Shown piece by piece: positions 31,558-32,072 of a stretch of DNA of 32,072 nt. Location of the stretch: NCBI RefSeq assembly GCF_003696205.1, contig NZ_RFFI01000041.1:1-32072 (forward strand), written 5' to 3'. The position numbers were made by a program, and so were the translations under genes. The DNA is from Cellulomonas triticagri (GTDB lineage: Bacteria > Actinomycetota > Actinomycetes > Actinomycetales > Cellulomonadaceae). Each line of letters begins with the position of its first letter. Positions within the stretch are counted from its first letter, which is position 1. The notes beneath the pieces are model-generated. The model was not told the DNA's origin. It worked only from the letters and a program-made list of their open reading frames with translations, and made no database searches.

Positions 31558-32072
31558 GTGCAGGCGTCGAATCGTGCAGTGACCACGGCGGTCCTGGCGA
31601 CTCTCGTCGCCGTGGCCGGCGTCCTCGGGGACGTCTCGGTGGCCGGACGGGACGGCGTCGTCCTCGCGGCCCTGCTGGTGGTGCTGTCCGGGGTGCTGGC
31701 GCTGGGCTGGCCGGTCGTGGCCGGGCTCCCCGCGCGGGTCGGCAGCGGCGTCGTCATCGGGCTGACCGGGATCGCCGCGGTCGCGGTGGTGCACGTCGCC
31801 ACGGGGGAACCGCTGCTCGGCGACCTGCCCGTCGTGTTCGCGGGGGCGGTGCTGGCGTCGTTCGTCGCCGAGCTCGCCCGCCGGGACGGGCGCGAGCGGC
31901 TGGTCGAGTCGGTCGCCGGGACGGTCGCCGGTGCGCTGGCGCCCGTGTGCGCGGCGGGGTGGCTCGCCGCCGAGCGGACGGTCGCGGGGGATGCGGTCGT
32001 CGTGACCGGCGCCGTGGCGCTCGCCGTGGCCTCGGCGCTGACCGCGCTGCCGCTGCGCGGCTGGGCCGGTGC
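31558..32072 (+). CDS. Integral membrane protein (partial, runs off the window)
   Basis: The frame is open from the GTG at 31558 to the end of the window, 171 codons. It has repeated hydrophobic segments: [58 protein letters not shown] and later [20 protein letters not shown]. No family is recognised and no catalytic motif is visible. GAGGAT 7 nt before the start may be a -10 box of a leaderless mRNA. It is divergent from glnR with a 118-bp shared control region. The C-terminal part lies beyond the window. Confidence 0.65.
   Translation, partial: MQASNRAVTTAVLATLVAVAGVLGDVSVAGRDGVVLAALLVVLSGVLALGWPVVAGLPARVGSGVVIGLTGIAAVAVVHVATGEPLLGDLPVVFAGAVLASFVAELARRDGRERLVESVAGTVAGALAPVCAAGWLAAERTVAGDAVVVTGAVALAVASALTALPLRGWAG

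Overview
The window is chromosomal DNA of a very GC-rich actinobacterium. GTG starts are common, stop/start overlaps (GTGA, ATGA) are frequent, and several -10 boxes sit 6-7 nt before a start codon, as in leaderless mRNAs. Gene content (recR followed by a DUF5063 gene, GlnR-type regulator, WhiB4/WblA, PASTA-containing PonA2, Crp) and protein resemblance suggest a Cellulomonas-like member of the Micrococcales. This assignment rests on recalled family resemblance, not on a search.

Left core (1-14056). The 3' end of dnaX and recR are followed by a DUF5063 gene. A large ATPase-LuxR regulator converges on it. A divergent ohr/TetR pair shares a near-perfect 22-bp palindrome, and the TetR gene is coupled to a TauE/SafE-type permease. 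Next come lysC (with a probable internal start for a beta subunit) and asd, overlapping by 4 nt and closed by a strong hairpin. A GntR(YtrA)-type regulator with its own operator leads two ABC modules (ATPase+membrane protein, then ATPase+ABC-2 permease). A membrane-bound diguanylate cyclase (GGEEF, with I-site) ends this part.

Accessory island (about 14057-22535). It lies between two copies of a ~432-bp block made of the 3' end of the diguanylate cyclase gene, a spacer, a terminator and the 3' end of tRNA-Pro. Only the right copy holds a complete tRNA-Pro(CGG); the left tRNA copy is cut after 12 nt by the end of an IS481-like fragment. Inside are an IS3-family element with matching inverted repeats and a frameshifted orfB, a 5'-truncated and frameshifted second IS3 transposase, an Lsr2-like C-terminal fragment, a ~700-bp gene-poor stretch, and a cargo cluster: secreted I36-type inhibitor, lipoprotein, membrane adaptor with a peptidoglycan-binding domain, and a MacB-like fused ABC exporter. 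The last three overlap as one operon. Another IS3 remnant joins the cargo to the right-hand repeat. In the repeated coding part all four nucleotide differences are synonymous while the spacer is strongly diverged, so the two copies probably come from different genomes.

Right core (22535-32072). tRNA-Pro, a metallophosphoesterase and ponA2 (an overlapping pair on the minus strand), divergent whiB4, a small DUF4177-like gene overlapping a RidA-family gene, convergent crp, an RsiG-like protein lacking most c-di-GMP-binding residues, nth, an alpha/beta hydrolase with glycine at the nucleophile position, glnR, and the start of a divergent membrane protein running off the end. The order phosphoesterase-ponA2-whiB4-RidA-crp-nth matches the Mycobacterium tuberculosis Rv3683-Rv3674c neighbourhood as I recall it.
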